Assembly: GCF_001039355.2 (NCBI RefSeq)
Contig: NW_019774436.1
Coordinates: 456,629 to 506,106 of the forward strand
Length of the DNA stretch: 49,478 bases
Source: Lingula anatina
Taxonomy: Eukaryota > Brachiopoda > Lingulata > Lingulida > Lingulidae
Direction of reading: 5' to 3'
The position numbers and the translations under genes were made by a program. Below are positions 1 to 14,607 of this stretch, one piece after another. Below the pieces are notes generated by a model. It saw nothing but the letters and a program-made list of their open reading frames with translations, made no database searches and was not told the origin of the DNA. The number at the start of each line of letters is the position of its first letter. Positions within the stretch are counted from its first letter, which is position 1.

Positions 1-9
1 TTGAATTTT

Positions 10-206
10 TCAGTCCATCAGATAAGTATACAGCTTATCCATTTGACAATAAATATGAGACTGATAATTACAAACAATACAAAACTCACTGGTTTGATAA
101 GCATTGTTAAGCGGAACTTTAACATTTACTTCTCCCACTGACATACTGTGAAAACTGTTATTACGGCTGCTGGTTGTGGTCATTTCAGTTGACACTCGGT
201 TTGGAA
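10..206 (-). CDS. Adhesion GPCR exon 24: C-terminal tail and stop
   Basis: Acceptor gtctgttttcag joins exon 23 through a Val codon (G/TT). Encodes [20 protein letters not shown] and a tail ending LYTYLMD, with the stop at 10-12. The Ser/Thr-rich start is typical of adhesion GPCR tails and could be phosphorylated. No PDZ-binding end is evident. Confidence 0.75.
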
Positions 207-3200
207 CTGAAAACAGACGATATTGGAAAGAGATATCTATAAAAACTGTGCACAAAGACAACAACCAGAAAAACTGTTGAAAGCTAAGTAAAATAAGACA
301 ATGATGTGCGTGATACAGTGACAAACACCATACCAAAGACAGACAGAAAACCAAAGACCCAGATGTAATTTATCTTGCATACATGTTAATTCATCCATGT
401 GTCAGTCAGGCAAGAAGGTGAATATCTGCCATCACGACAACAAGTTATGTTGAAATAATTTAATCCAAACAAAGATACTAGAGGCTATGAATATTATTTT
501 AAGAGAAGACATTTTTTGATGCAATATTCTTTTGTTGATCAGAGGACTACTGATTAAGAATGCATGTTCTACATCTGGCTGTACGATGAAAATGTTTTAC
601 AACCTATCACTTTGATTTTCTCTTACCTTTTGACGAAGAGTTGAATGTGGAGCTGTCTTTGGGTTTTGGACAGCAAGGCAAACTTCTCATCCACATCATA
701 CGAACATCATGCTTCAAGAAACAATGGAATATGAATACAAAGAGTCCTTGCAAGGAGTTGAAGATGGCAAACAAATAGTGGAATACTATGAACTTTGCAC
801 TGAAGGTAAAGAAGGCAAAAACCCAAGTCAACCCCAGCAAGGCCATGATGCCCAGGGCTCCTCGGACTTGAGACACCGAGGATGCCTTCTGGGTCTTGGT
901 GATCTTTTTCTGTTGGACATGGCTCCGGACCTGATGAAAAACTAACCCAAACGCCACAAAATTTATGACCACTGTCACAGCCACTGGGGTTATCACAGTC
1001 ACATACATGGGTATAACTGTAAGCCAGCAGCTGAAAGAAATGAAAAATAAAAATTAATTGTCCAATCTTCTAAATTACGTTTACTCTTCAAATTAAACAC
1101 TCTGAGTCAAACAAATGTTGACCTTTTGAGAAATAAAATGCTCATCCAAACTGCATTGAAACCATAAATTTTTCACCTTTTCTGCATTGTTTGCAAATGT
1201 CTTAAAACATTTATCCATTAGAAGATATTTTGGCAATTCTCTTTAAGTATTTAAATTCAATTTGCACTTTCATTTTTGTCTTTCGTAGACACTTCAATTT
1301 TGACTAATGGTATCCTCATGATATTTCTTTTTTCAACTTAATGTCCTCATATTGATTTCAAAACAAAATAATTACAAAGCCTCCTCATATCCTGTGTAGT
1401 AGTTGTAGTTGTCTATGTTGATGGCCAGTGTGATTGCTACTATCACCAGTGGAACACCTGAAGCATTTGAGAAAATCCTAAGTCATTGAATCTTGTTGTA
1501 TATACCCATGGACCTAAATAGAGAAGGCTTCTCTAGTTAGGTCCAAGATATACCCAATGAAATAACAGTAAGTGGGATGAATAGGTCAAAAGTTATTTCT
1601 TGCATGTGAACTTTTTGTCATTTTAATTAAGAGGTTCAGTGTTAGTTACTCTAGTTGGTAACTGAATACATTGTCTTTCCTGCTGTGCTAGTACGTTTTA
1701 GCTCCTATTACATAGCTATGGTTTCACTTAATTCTGAATACCTTCCTGAAAAAAAATTATTTGCCATCAAGGCCAATTTTTTTTTCTGGGGAATTTTTCA
1801 AAATAGATTTGAACATGAGAACAACTAGGAATTGTAAATAACATGATAAATCAGAAAATATTTTTTTAAAATCCCACTCAATTCTCAAGTTGGAGAGCTT
1901 CTGGCATTATTACATCACTGAACATTCTACAGACAAAGTAGTTACATTATTTACCCCAGCCAACTATGGCAAACTTGAGCAGAAGCTTCCTGTAGTAAGT
2001 CTGGAAAACTTTCACCAGAGCCAAGTACATGTAGAAAGCTTCTATCAACATCCACATCAGAGTTGCCAGCAAGAAGTAGTGGAGCAATATGGCAACAGTC
2101 TGGCAAGCATAAAAGAAATATCATTGAGAAAATGCTCTTTAGTTGGAATCTGGTTATGGGAAGGGTGGGCCCCTCCCTGTTTATCTATTGGATGCTTTGA
2201 GAAGTAAAGAAAAACACACAATGATACTATGAATCTGTTTGTAGAGAAGGAGATACATGTAAAATATTAGTTTTATTTTGCTGTTGATACATAACATAAA
2301 ATTGAATTACAAAAGAACACATAACTCATCTCATCACCAACTGACCAATGACAAAGAACACACAGATGAGAAAAGTGCTGGCACAAACTTCCCTTTTATT
2401 TTTTAGGGTTAATATATATATATAATTTCATCCATGGAAAAGGTTGTTTAAATTTTGCACAAAAGCATTAAAAATATATCATGATAATAAGAAATGCAGG
2501 CAAATACTTGCCTTATAAACGGATTAAACATTTACCAACACTACCCACAGATCTTTTAGCATTAACGTCCTTATTATCAACCCTCTATCAGGGCGACAGA
2601 TTGATTTTTCACAAGATATTCACAGATATGTCTTTAGATAAATAGACAGTCATTTCATTCTCTGCCACCCTGTGATGAAATCTCAAGGATGATAACTTGG
2701 CTGGTAATTGTTTGCATATCTGCTCAGGCAATGCCACTTAAAAGGCCCAAGCCAAGTCCCTTTGACAACAATCAAGACAGTTAATTGTTCTGATTTTTAT
2801 CACTTGATCTTTTGTGACAGATAAAAATAGCCTCTTACGAATAGCTTGTTACTTCAGATTGAAGTTAAATGAAGAATCTCCTGTAGTAGCTCCCTACAGT
2901 TTGGATACAATGCCATCTGCATGTGCACAGATTTAATTGCTTCCATCTGGCCAAAAGTCACAGGGTGGCTTTTTCAAGATTTACCTATAATATTTGCCAC
3001 CTTGGTAAAGGTAAATATTAACCACATAACCCACGAATTACGTAACCTTGTCTGGAAAAATCATTAGTCTGGTTGCGTGCCGGTTGTTTTAATTTTAGAC
3101 ATTATAAGCAAATATCTACAAGATAACTGTGACACAAAGGCACCCGAAATACATATTAACATGTAAAACCATACCATACCTTGCACACAAAAAGATTCCT

Positions 3201-4839
3201 CAGGTCTTGTGTTCCAGTTACATAAACAACATTTAAACCCAGCAAAGCAAAACACAACTGGATCAAGATCTTGGAAGGAGTGTCTTTGCGCAACTTCCTA
3301 GAAAATACATTGTGTTACACATATTCATGTCAAAAACATGCAATCAAGCATTCTACAAATAATTGAGATAAAGGCATACAATGAGTGTAGGATCTTTCTA
3401 GAGCAATTATAATAATAATAAAAGGAGATAATTTTTTGGTTTTTTCAGTATCACCAAGTATGGGGAAATTGTCATTTACCCCAGGAAAATAAAATTTGTG
3501 GCCAAAATGAACGGTTTTTATCCCTTAAACAAATTACGTCAAACTTGTTACGCATCACAGATATGTTAAAACCAAGCAATAATGATAAATAACTACACAA
3601 AACAATTACGTGTATGCCAGGTAGGAGATGATTGTCAACAACAGACCCAAAACGCTGAGACCACAGCCCACATAAGTGACAATCATCAGAATTCTCCTGT
3701 TTAGTGGATCAATTGCTGAACCCGAGCCAAAAACATCCTGCAATCAGACATAAAATGATTACTGAAGATTATTTCCCGCATTATCACACGAAGAAGCTTA
3801 TACCAACTAATCACCATGAGAAAATTGAAGTTAATCAAGCTTTATTACCTATGTCAAGGTACTATCAGATCACATATTGCATGTAGATTTCTATAACATG
3901 AAAGACAAAATAGAGCACGCAAAACAATTGTGCAACTTTAAAGCCAGAGGTGAAGGACTCGGCACTGAATTTCTGACAAGCTGACCAGCACTATATGTTT
4001 TCAGGTTTTTCAATCAAGATGGATGCAAAATAAAAGCTCTACAATTATTTAAACACATTAACACACAGAAAGTCAGAACTCTTTGAATATATGGCTGATC
4101 ATACCACCTTTATTTAAAGTTACATATGAAGTCAAATCTTTGCTTTTAAACCCAACCAAATGCCACCATATAGTTTCAAACAGCATACTTCCCCCAAAAC
4201 CGCATATGAACAGATATTTTGTTTTCTTTCTGTGTTATGTATAATCCTCAGTTGTTTCCACCAATGCACATTTGAATACTTACTAGTATGCCATTTCATG
4301 CATCATACAATACTACGTACCAGTACTAAAAGAACTTAAACAAAATGGATGGATGGATAAATAGGACACTTTACAACCAGAATTTTTAAGAAGGTGCAGT
4401 TTTTTAAGCTTTTTTGGCTTACAGTGTTAAATTTGGTTTATCCTTTGGCATGACAACTTTATTTGAGTCATATAGGAAACTTTTATAGGGAATATATGCA
4501 CATTCATATATAACTAAGGGCTCATTCCCAATGAAATTATTGGTTTACGTAGATTGATCCAACTCTGAAGGGAGTCTCGCTGAGTGTATGTAATCAGATT
4601 CAATGAATGACAAGCCTCCTCTTGGCCATGAGTAGAATACAGAAAAAGGTGATTATATGAGTACATTAAAAGCCAGAGGAGGCGTGTTAATATTGTCATC
4701 TGATTGCATTCAGCAAGAGACCCTGCAGAGATCAATCTATGTAGAAAATTCATTTCTTTGGGAATGAGCCCTGAAAACTAAAACTTTTACCAATAGGTGA
4801 GGGTTTTAAAATTAAAAAAAAAATCCCAACAACAATCTG

Positions 4840-4896
<57 letters not shown>

Positions 4897-7800
4897 CTTG
4901 ATTCACAAAACAACAATCTAAGCTTAAATTGACATATGTCCACAACCTGACAATAAACTGACAAAAACTAAATGTAAATAGAGGCTNACTGCGACCTGAT
5001 CTGTACTTTAAATACGTCGGCACTTAAGTCCTTTTAGTCTGATCAAGCCCAACTTCTCTCTCGTTACTTCACTTCTCTCGCCAGTCGTGTCCGTCATCTA
5101 TGGTCATTTTCCTGGTTTTTCCGCTTAGCTTTAACTGCAATGCACCCTACGACACAACATTAGCAATTCGCCATTGCGTTGCTCTATCTCAAATTACATG
5201 ACAACGCCAAATTTTACTCAATGCAATCCTATAACATAGACTTGTGCCCAACCGCGAGAGAAGTTTTAATGGCAGATTTTAACCCCGCCTCTCGTGAAAT
5301 CTCGCTCCAATCCAGGTCTCGTTTGATGTTCAAAATAGGCTATCTCGGATGTCCCCCATTCAGACCCAGCTATATTGTTTTGCTGAACTTGGACCTTCAG
5401 TTTTATGAAATACATTATATGTACTTAATTAAAAAAAAGTAAATCCATTAACTATCTCAATTAAGATAATATGAATCAGCTAAATCTCAATCCGATGAAA
5501 TAAATATCACACAGGATTGAAACTGGTGGGGTTCACTGGCACTTACCACCAGCAAAGCAAAATTAGTGAGATGGTCACACTGGCATACCGTCCTGTTTCC
5601 TGGCTGGTCACCTGCCAGTCTACAGCCACGCCCTGACCATCCTCCTTGACCACTGTTGGCAGAGAAGTCCCAGAATACACACTGGGAGTTGTTGACTGTC
5701 TGGAATGGAATGAATGACATGGCTTTTTTTGAGGAACCTCACTTAGAAAGTGAAATGTAAAAAAAAAAAAAAAAAAAAGATAAAAATACATTACATACAG
5801 AAAAAAACTAATAAAAATACAATAAAGCCCTTCTTCAAAAATTGCATGATCTCAAATGCATATTAAACTTGACAAACAGAATGGTGTAAACCCTTACAGA
5901 AATGATTCAGTAAATTTTTAAAGAAATGTGACTTGTTTCATCCTAACAATTTATATCTTTTATCTGTACCAAAAACCAAAGTGATTTATTTTATATAAAT
6001 AACAAATAAATGAATAAATATAATCACTTCTTTTTCTCTCTCCAGATGTTTGAATGATATAGTGACTGGGTCAGCAAGGTTCTGGACGGTCAGTCCGACC
6101 ACACTGCCTGCTATGATGTGACCATTAATGTCCACATATGGGTAAACACTGGTGTTGGTCTTCACAGAGCCAGGACTGTTGCTAACAGAGGCCAGTACCT
6201 GGAATACAAGAACAAGAGAATGTATTTCATTCCTGATGGGATTGATCCAATAGTTTCTCATAAAAATTCAATGCCACACTTATTCTAATAGGTTTTTATA
6301 TGTGGTTACTCGGTAAAAAAATAATTTCAAAGGTGAACCTAACTCATTTTTTTTCAAGTAATATTAAACAAGGCATCTTGACAATATGGTATGAATTAGT
6401 ATGCCTTGCTTTGTTGGCCAGGAGCTTGGCATGTATTTTTTCAATGTTGAAAATTGATTTTCTGTACTTAAATGGTGAAAATCTGTCCCCCATCCTCAGA
6501 CTTGCTATGATGCATAATCAGTTAGGATCCGTTCACATGAAAAATCTATCTTCTAAAAATCTATTTGTGGTATCTTGTGATCATGGTCTGTGCCCTGAAT
6601 ACCCTGCGGTGTAATTACTGGCAGCGCTGAGAATTAATTACACCTTTGGAAGTAACTGGCTCGCGCTGCCTGTAATTACTTCGCGGGGTATTCAGGGCAC
6701 AGACCATGATCACAAGATACCACAAATAGATTTTTAGATTTTTAGAAAATAGATTTTTCATGTGAACGGAGCCGTAAACTTTGAGAGCCCTAGGTAAAGC
6801 TACTGCAAAGTAATGTTGAACAAAACAGGCCAAAGAAATTGTCTGTATGTCTTATGCCCAATGAAGCTAGTTACTGTTGAAAAAACTTGATAGGGTTGTT
6901 CAATCTAAACTAGAGGATCAGAGAGGTGAAACTGCCTGCGGGTGTTATACCACCAGCTGGATAAAGGGAATTCATATGGAAAAAAAAAAAAAGGGATATC
7001 ATCTCCAGTGTTGTGATTGACAAGCTCTACCAAATGCAATAAACAAGAGTTCTTAATTTTTTGTAGAAAATTACAATTGATAACAAAATTGTGGGAAAAA
7101 GGGGGCCGTAGCGATAGTCCGAAGGTTCAATAGTCCGAAGGTTCATTGGTCCGAAAGTTCACTATAGAACCTTCGGACCAATGAACCCTTGATTAAAAAA
7201 TCGATGAAAATGTTACCACTTTTCGGACCAATGAACCTTCGGACCAATGAACCTTCGGACTATCGAGATGCCCCCGGAAAAAGCAGAAGGTTAAATACAA
7301 GGTACATTGCAGTAAAATTGTGAAAAACAGACATCTCATCTATAGTACTATGGGTGTATCTCTGCCAGTTTTGGAGATATAAGGGACGGAAAATTTGCAA
7401 AGTTGAAATAAAGGTCAAAGGTCAAATCCAAGAGCATATTTGGAATTTCCACAGTTTGGGAGATATTTAACATTTAATTTTCTTAAATTTGGACAAGTGT
7501 ACTGACAGAGCCCAAAATGTAAGTATACTGAGTTGAGATTATGTGTGACCTAAATTCAAGAGATGGGGACACAGGCCCTTGTAGTCTAGGACACGAAGCA
7601 GTGATGGTGACATGGCAGAAAATATGGCAGACAAAACGGGTTGGATCCAAAACCTATGCTGGCGGTACAATTGAAACACATTTGTTATAATGTAATTACC
7701 TTAAAAAAAGTATTTTGTTGGTAGACCACAAAGTGGACTCTGGAAGCACTGGCTTGCTGAGTGACATTCAGTCCTATGAATAATGTCCTTGGTAGACGTA

Positions 7801-10800
7801 TGCCAACATCAGCCACATCTGGGACAGGTTCATTCTCAGACCCCACCAGTCTAACCTAGGTGACAAAAAACTTCTTTAACTAATTAGAAATTTGTACCAT
7901 TATAACTGTTAAAAAGGGTTCAGTTTTAACTGAATTGAATTTATTTTAGTTATTTGTTAAGTCAAACAACCTCTCTGTTGGAGATATAAAACATCACATT
8001 TAAGTTCATATTCATATTTCACTTACAACATTCTCATTAGTGTTTCTTCCACTCGATACAGAGTCAAATCCTAAACCACTGAATTCTGGGTCTGATGCAT
8101 TTGCTGAGACAACTGACACTGCTAAATTTGGGGCCACAATGGTCAGATTCGTTCCCGAAATATCAACTTTTTCAGCAAAAGTATCAATACCCCGTAGTAT
8201 CCTGCAATATTGAAAAAGGACTAACATAATAGAGAAAGAAAATTGAATTATTTGAGGGCTTAAGTTCAGCAGCTGTGTTAGCGTGGGCAAATTGGTTTAA
8301 AGAACATGTGAAAAAATTTTTTAACATCTTTTAAACAAGGCAGCAAAGCTGTCAAATTTACATAAACAAAGCAGAAAAAAAAAAAAACGATGGATAAAAA
8401 AGGTTATTTTGTCAAAATGTAAAAAATGAAAATTTCACTAAAAACTACATAAATTACAAGAAAAACTAGAGGATCAGAGAGGCGATACCACCAGCTAGAG
8501 TAAGTGCATTTCTAAGGAAAACAAAACAAAAAATAAGTAAATAAATAAAAAATAAATAAATAAATAAATAAAGGGACACCACCACTGTGTTGTGCTTGTT
8601 AAGCTCTACAAAATATAGTACACTACAGGATCAGAGAGGTGTAACAGCCTCTGGGTATTGTACCACCAGCTGGAGTAAGTGCATTCGTATGGAAAACCAA
8701 AAAAAGGGACACCATCTCCAGTGTTGTGCTTGACAAGCTCTACAAAATGCAGTTAACAAGAGTCCTCAATATTTGTATTGAAAATTACCATTTAAAACAA
8801 AATCATGGGGAAAAGTAAAAGTTTAAATCCAAAAAATTTGTGAAGTGCGGTTCATGGCCAAAGGTTGGTCAAAGGTCAATTTCAAGATCACAATTAGATT
8901 GCTAGTATATCTTCCTATTCAAGATCAATAGTAACTATGAGCATATCCCTGCCAGTTTTGGAGACATAAGGGATAGAAAAGTTGCAAAGTTCAGTTCATG
9001 ATTAAAAATAAGGCACAGGTCAATTTCAAGATCACATTTAGATTTTGGAAAAATAGCCTGATCAAGCCAATTTTAAACCTGGACCTGCATTTTACAAATG
9101 TTCATAACTTCTACAAATTTGAGGACCAAAGGTCAAATGGTTTTATTTCCAGTTGTGTTATCTGCAAAAGTGCAAAGCCATGGCAACAATGATAACAGAT
9201 ATAGGTGATGACCATGTGTACAGACATGATATGTGTCTGTAAATTAAAGATGAGGCATAAAATCAGTCAATTTTGGTTGAATTTAGTAAGAAAGTGGTGT
9301 AAAGAGAATTACACTGCAACAGATAAACATGTTAATGAGAAATGACAGGTGAGCCTTTATTATACTGTCCATTTAAAAACAAATGGTTAAACTGTATCCA
9401 GTTCGAAATATCATATATAAAATTGAGTGTAGATAAATCAAAATGATGTAGATGTACGAAGAGGGTCACAGAACATTCATATAATCTTTTCCTCTGACTT
9501 CATAACTATAGCTTTTATCTAACTAGAAATAATTTCACTTTTTTTTGCTACTAAATAATTCCTTGATGCTAAATGAGTTTCATTGTTTGTGCAGTTTATT
9601 GCTATAATAAGAAAGAATTGTCAGTCAATTAAATAGCCCGGGATGCAAAGCTATATACCTAGCTGGCACTTAGCTGAATCAGATATGCAAAGTGTTGCAA
9701 AGAGGCCAAAACAATGATTAGCCAAAAAGATGCTCTAAAAAACCTGTAACCTCAAAACTGAAATACGTGAACTATTTGTTTTAAAATTACAAATTAATGC
9801 AAATTTTCCAGGCCTAATCATTACGAAAATGTTATTACTCAATATTACTCAATGGTATAGATCTACTAAATTACATCATTTCTTTTATTAGAGGGATAAT
9901 AAAAGCAATCGTCACAGGGGGACATTTACATTTAATTCTCCACTCAGCTTGTCTTCCTTCTCAATATAATCCTGCTCTTTCTTATTTTATCACACATCAA
10001 TCTACCATTGCCCACATTGCTATACGCACACGAGGAAAACAAGTCACCTGTGGTGCTACAATACAAATATATTTTACAGAGAAATATAATGAAAGAGAAA
10101 TGAGAATTCCGCACAGTTTAATGAATATAAGTGCATTACAAATATTGTTTGTGGGATGTGCATGTGGTCACTGACATCCTTAACTCTCCACCAGAATGTG
10201 TAAACATTTCATAAAAAAAAAAAAAAAAAAAAAAAAACAGCATAACTTTGTGAAGAAATGCCTTATTAAGTCAATTACAAATTATCAACGCTTCTATAAA
10301 TTTGAGGATAAAAGGTTATATGGTTTTTCACTTGTTTTCTCTCCAAAAGTGCACAGCGACAGCAACAATGCCGACAGATGAAGGTGATGACCATGTGTAC
10401 AGACATGATGTGTCTGTACATAAAAAGTTCATATGTGGCATATGATCAGTCAATTTTGATTGACTTTATAAGAAAGTGGTGTAAAGAGAATTACATTGCA
10501 ACAGATAAACACGTTAATTAGAAATGCCAAACTGTGGAGATGANAAAAAAAAACAGCATAACTTTGTGAAGAAATGCCTTATTAAGTCAATTACAAATAT
10601 TCAGCGCTTCTATAAATTTGAGGATATAAAAGGTTAAATGGTTTTTCACTTGTTTTCTCTCCAAAAGTGCACAGCGACAGCAACATTGCCGACAGATGAA
10701 GGTGATGACCATGTGTACAGACATGATGTGTCTGTACATAAAAAGTTCATATGTGGCATATGATCAGTCAATTTTGATTGACTTTATAAGAAAGTGGTGT

Positions 10801-13800
10801 AAAGAGAATTACATTGCAACAGATAAACACGTTAATTAGAAATGCCAAACTGTGGAAATGAGCCTTGATTATACTATCCATTTAAAATCAAATGGTATAA
10901 CTGCATCCAGTTCAAAACATTTATTCTTTTATAAAATTGAATGTATATAAATTTAATTGATGTAGATGCAAGAGGAGGATCACAGAACATTCATATAATC
11001 TTATCCTTTGTTTGCATAACTATAACTAGTAAAAATTTCACTCTCTTGCTACTAGAAAATTCCTTGATGCTAAATGAGTTTTGTTGTTTGTGCGGTTTTT
11101 TTATTGCTATAATAAGAAAGAATTGTTAGTCAATTAAATAGCCTGGGATGCAAATCTATATATCTGACACTAAGCTGGATCTGATATGGAAAAGGTTACA
11201 GAGGCCACAATACTGATTAAGCCAAAAGATGATCTGAAAAACTCATTCAATTGTATCTATTACATTACATCATTTCTTTTATTAGAGGGATAATAAAAGT
11301 GACTGCCACGAGGGTGACATACACATTCAATTCTCCACTTAGCATGTCTTCCTTCTCAATATAATCTTGCCATTTCCAATTTATCACGCAACAATCTACC
11401 ATTGCCCACATTGCGATGCATACACCAGGAAAACAAGAACTTACCAGATATAATTTCATGACTATTTAAAATGTGTTCATGGATGCATGCAAAAGCATCA
11501 TCATGCAATGTCAGCTTGTGAAGGCCAGCAGTCAAATCCATTAGCGGACATTGCCTGACAGTTGCTCTGTGAAACTCGGGATATTGCAATGAAGTGAAAA
11601 ATTTTTTTATATGACCATTTTAACATAAAACATCACGAAATGTACATATCTCATATGGGATGTAAACCTTCCCCTCTGAAGTGATTATGTGACTTTCTGG
11701 GTTGGAAGGTTAGGATGTTAGTGGCCACGTACACATCACACAAGCCTAATTTGTAATATACTTATATTCATTAAACTGTGCTTTAATCATATTTCTCAGT
11801 AAGATATATTCGTATTATAGCAGCACTTCTTCCAATGGCATTACTCATTGTGTGCATTCGCAACTATTATAAAGGTCCATTGAGAATGAGTTTGGTTGCA
11901 ATAGCTAATGCATACTAACTCTACGTTTGAGGGATGAAAAATAACATATGGCTTTTAATAGATTAGAAAGTCTGTTTCTCTGATTTTTTTCTTTTTGCTG
12001 CACTTGCGTACACATTTCATTTGAAAAACAGCTCAACTCGCAAATGTGTCCATATTCTGTGATGATCTGGTGCAAAAGATGTTGGTCATTATGTTAGTAC
12101 CATTGTACCTCCTAACAATGACACTTAAGATGAGAATGATACAGTTAATGATTATATTTACTAAAATGTATTTAGTAAGCAATATCTGGAAAAGAAATGA
12201 AAAACTAAAATGATAACTCTTGAAAATATACCTTGCAATAAGTAAAGCAATTAAGAATATGACAAACTTATTATTGATTTGACTTAAGCATCTATAATAA
12301 AGCCTATAACGTACTGAGAGGACCTTCATAAAATCTAAGAATGTCTAAGAATACTCTAGCCATCTTATTACCTGTTCACTGACTGGCTGTTTGTTTCTGA
12401 CTTCAGCAAAGAGTCTTGGCCACTCCCCAACAAATTACTTTGGGTGTGCACGACATCATGTGCAACACGTGCTACGTGTGTTGAATTTAATGCTAGAATG
12501 CGGTCCAACAGACCTGTGGCTATTTCCACCTCTCCCTCTGATAATTCTTCACTGGATGTTGCATTACGTAATGATCCTGATATCTCCTCAACATTATCTA
12601 AAAATATCAATTCATTTCAACCATTTTAATTAAATTGAATTAAGTTTGTGTATTGGTAGCCAACAAACTGAGGATTAGGAGCACTCCCAATATAATCATA
12701 ATGAAAAAGAATAAAACCTGAAGATACTTAAATATTTCTTCAAATAAAATCAAAAGTTATGGATGGATTTTGATGAAATTTTCAAGCAGAATACATAAAA
12801 AAAAAATCATTTTTTGGGAAACATGAAACAATGTCCTATGGTAATTCTGTAAGTTATACTATATGAATCTATATGGTAGCATTGAGTTGGGTTTTGTGGC
12901 ATGTAAGTTTCTCTTTTGGCTTAAAAATGTTTAAAGGGATAATAACTCTTCATATGAGATCTATATTTCACAATAAAAACATTGTTAACAACTCATAAAA
13001 ATATAACATATTCTGTTTTACCACAAAAACGGCAGTTATAGCTATTATTCTGATATCTGAGCTTGTCATTGGACCACGTGACCTCCATAGATGGCTATAC
13101 TCTATAAAAATCTCTTAAGAGATTATTACAAAAAACAAACTTTTTAGAAAAAAAAACAGACTAACTTTGAATGTAGAAATGGATTCATTAACCATTGATA
13201 AGTATGGGAAAATTGTTTACTCCAGGAAAATTAATTTTTTGGCCAAAACGAACAGTTATTATCCCTCTAAATATTGCCAGTTGGTGTATGATAACTGAGT
13301 TTTTAAGACAAATCCCCCCTGCATGAGGAAATAATCTGATTATCATAATCCTAACCAGTATATCTTATCCAATCACAGTCTACATGCAGCCACTAAAAGC
13401 AAGCACTCTCGTCTATTACAGCTAATCTCGACAAGAAGTAAGATGTCTCTGATCACTAACAATCCTCAATCATTGTGCACATTCTGGTTTTATGCTTCAA
13501 TTTAGCAGATATATAGGTAAGATAATACTTGCTTTCCATCCCTGTTTCCTCCCCATAATCTCCTCTTGCTTATACAGTAAACCTATTCTGTACTCATAAA
13601 AGTTTATTTTCTTTGTAATAATATATTATATTATTGCTTTTATTGGGTAATCTAGTAGTGCAAGCCTCTTTAATGAACATTTGATCAGATCAGCCATCTT
13701 GACGTGCACCACCACCCATTCAATTTTTATAATAGGATATTATGCAACATTATGCAACTTTTAGCAAAAACCAAAAAAAATTTGCCCATCATTTTCCATG

Positions 13801-14539
13801 AAAATAATAAATAAAAATAAAAAACACATACCTTGGTCCACTTTTGTATCATTCAGATCAAGGAATACTTTTCTTTGAGATGTCATGCAGTTGTCATGGT
13901 TCGGTGGCAGCCAGTATACAATGCCTGTTGGTATGTCTAATGTGCTAGGAGGAAAAGACATTCTGCTCTAACATTTACAACAATGATGAGACTAAACTCA
14001 GTCTAAAGTGTGTAACAATCATCACATCTATTCATGAATACTTTTGGAAAATCATCATGAAAGGGATAACAACTGTTTGTTTTGGCCAAAAAATTGATTT
14101 TTCTGGGGTATTAGACAATTTTCCAATGGTTAATGAATCCATTCAGACATTACAAGTTAGTCCAGGTTTTTTTTCTCTAAATAATTTTTTTGTTATAATA
14201 TATTTAGAGAGGTATAGCCACTATGAGAGCCCACATGATCAAATGACAAGCACAGATTCCAGTATAACCACTGTTTAGTTGGTAATTTAAAAATTGAATT
14301 TATTGTATTTCTATGAGTTTTTTTTACAATGTTTAAATTGTGAAATATTAATCTGATATCAACAGTTGTTATCTCTTTAAGTGTATGAAAATATTTACTC
14401 TTACATATGATGTAAACATTGTCCTAGACTATGAAATGTATAGTAACAAGAGTGAGGGATCAGAGCTGCCAGCCCTTGCCATCCACATGCACCTGCTCAT
14501 TGTAATGATTGAATTTAATCAGAAAATACATAGTTTAAA

Positions 14540-14607
<68 letters not shown>

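Noticed and set aside
709-945. Plus-strand ORF of 78 codons
   Set aside because: It lies antisense to the TM5-TM7 exon and its sequence is a shadow of it.
4787-5023. Minus-strand ORF rich in Tyr
   Set aside because: Produced by the (TAA)n microsatellite and crosses an N.
5543-5791. Second minus frame over the GPS exon
   Set aside because: Frame overlaps the clear GPS frame and starts in poly-A; only the other frame has the GPS motif.
11265-11459. Minus-strand ORF with hydrophobic end, considered as an extra receptor exon
   Set aside because: The older tandem unit breaks the frame with stops, and no splice phase links it to exons 14 or 15.
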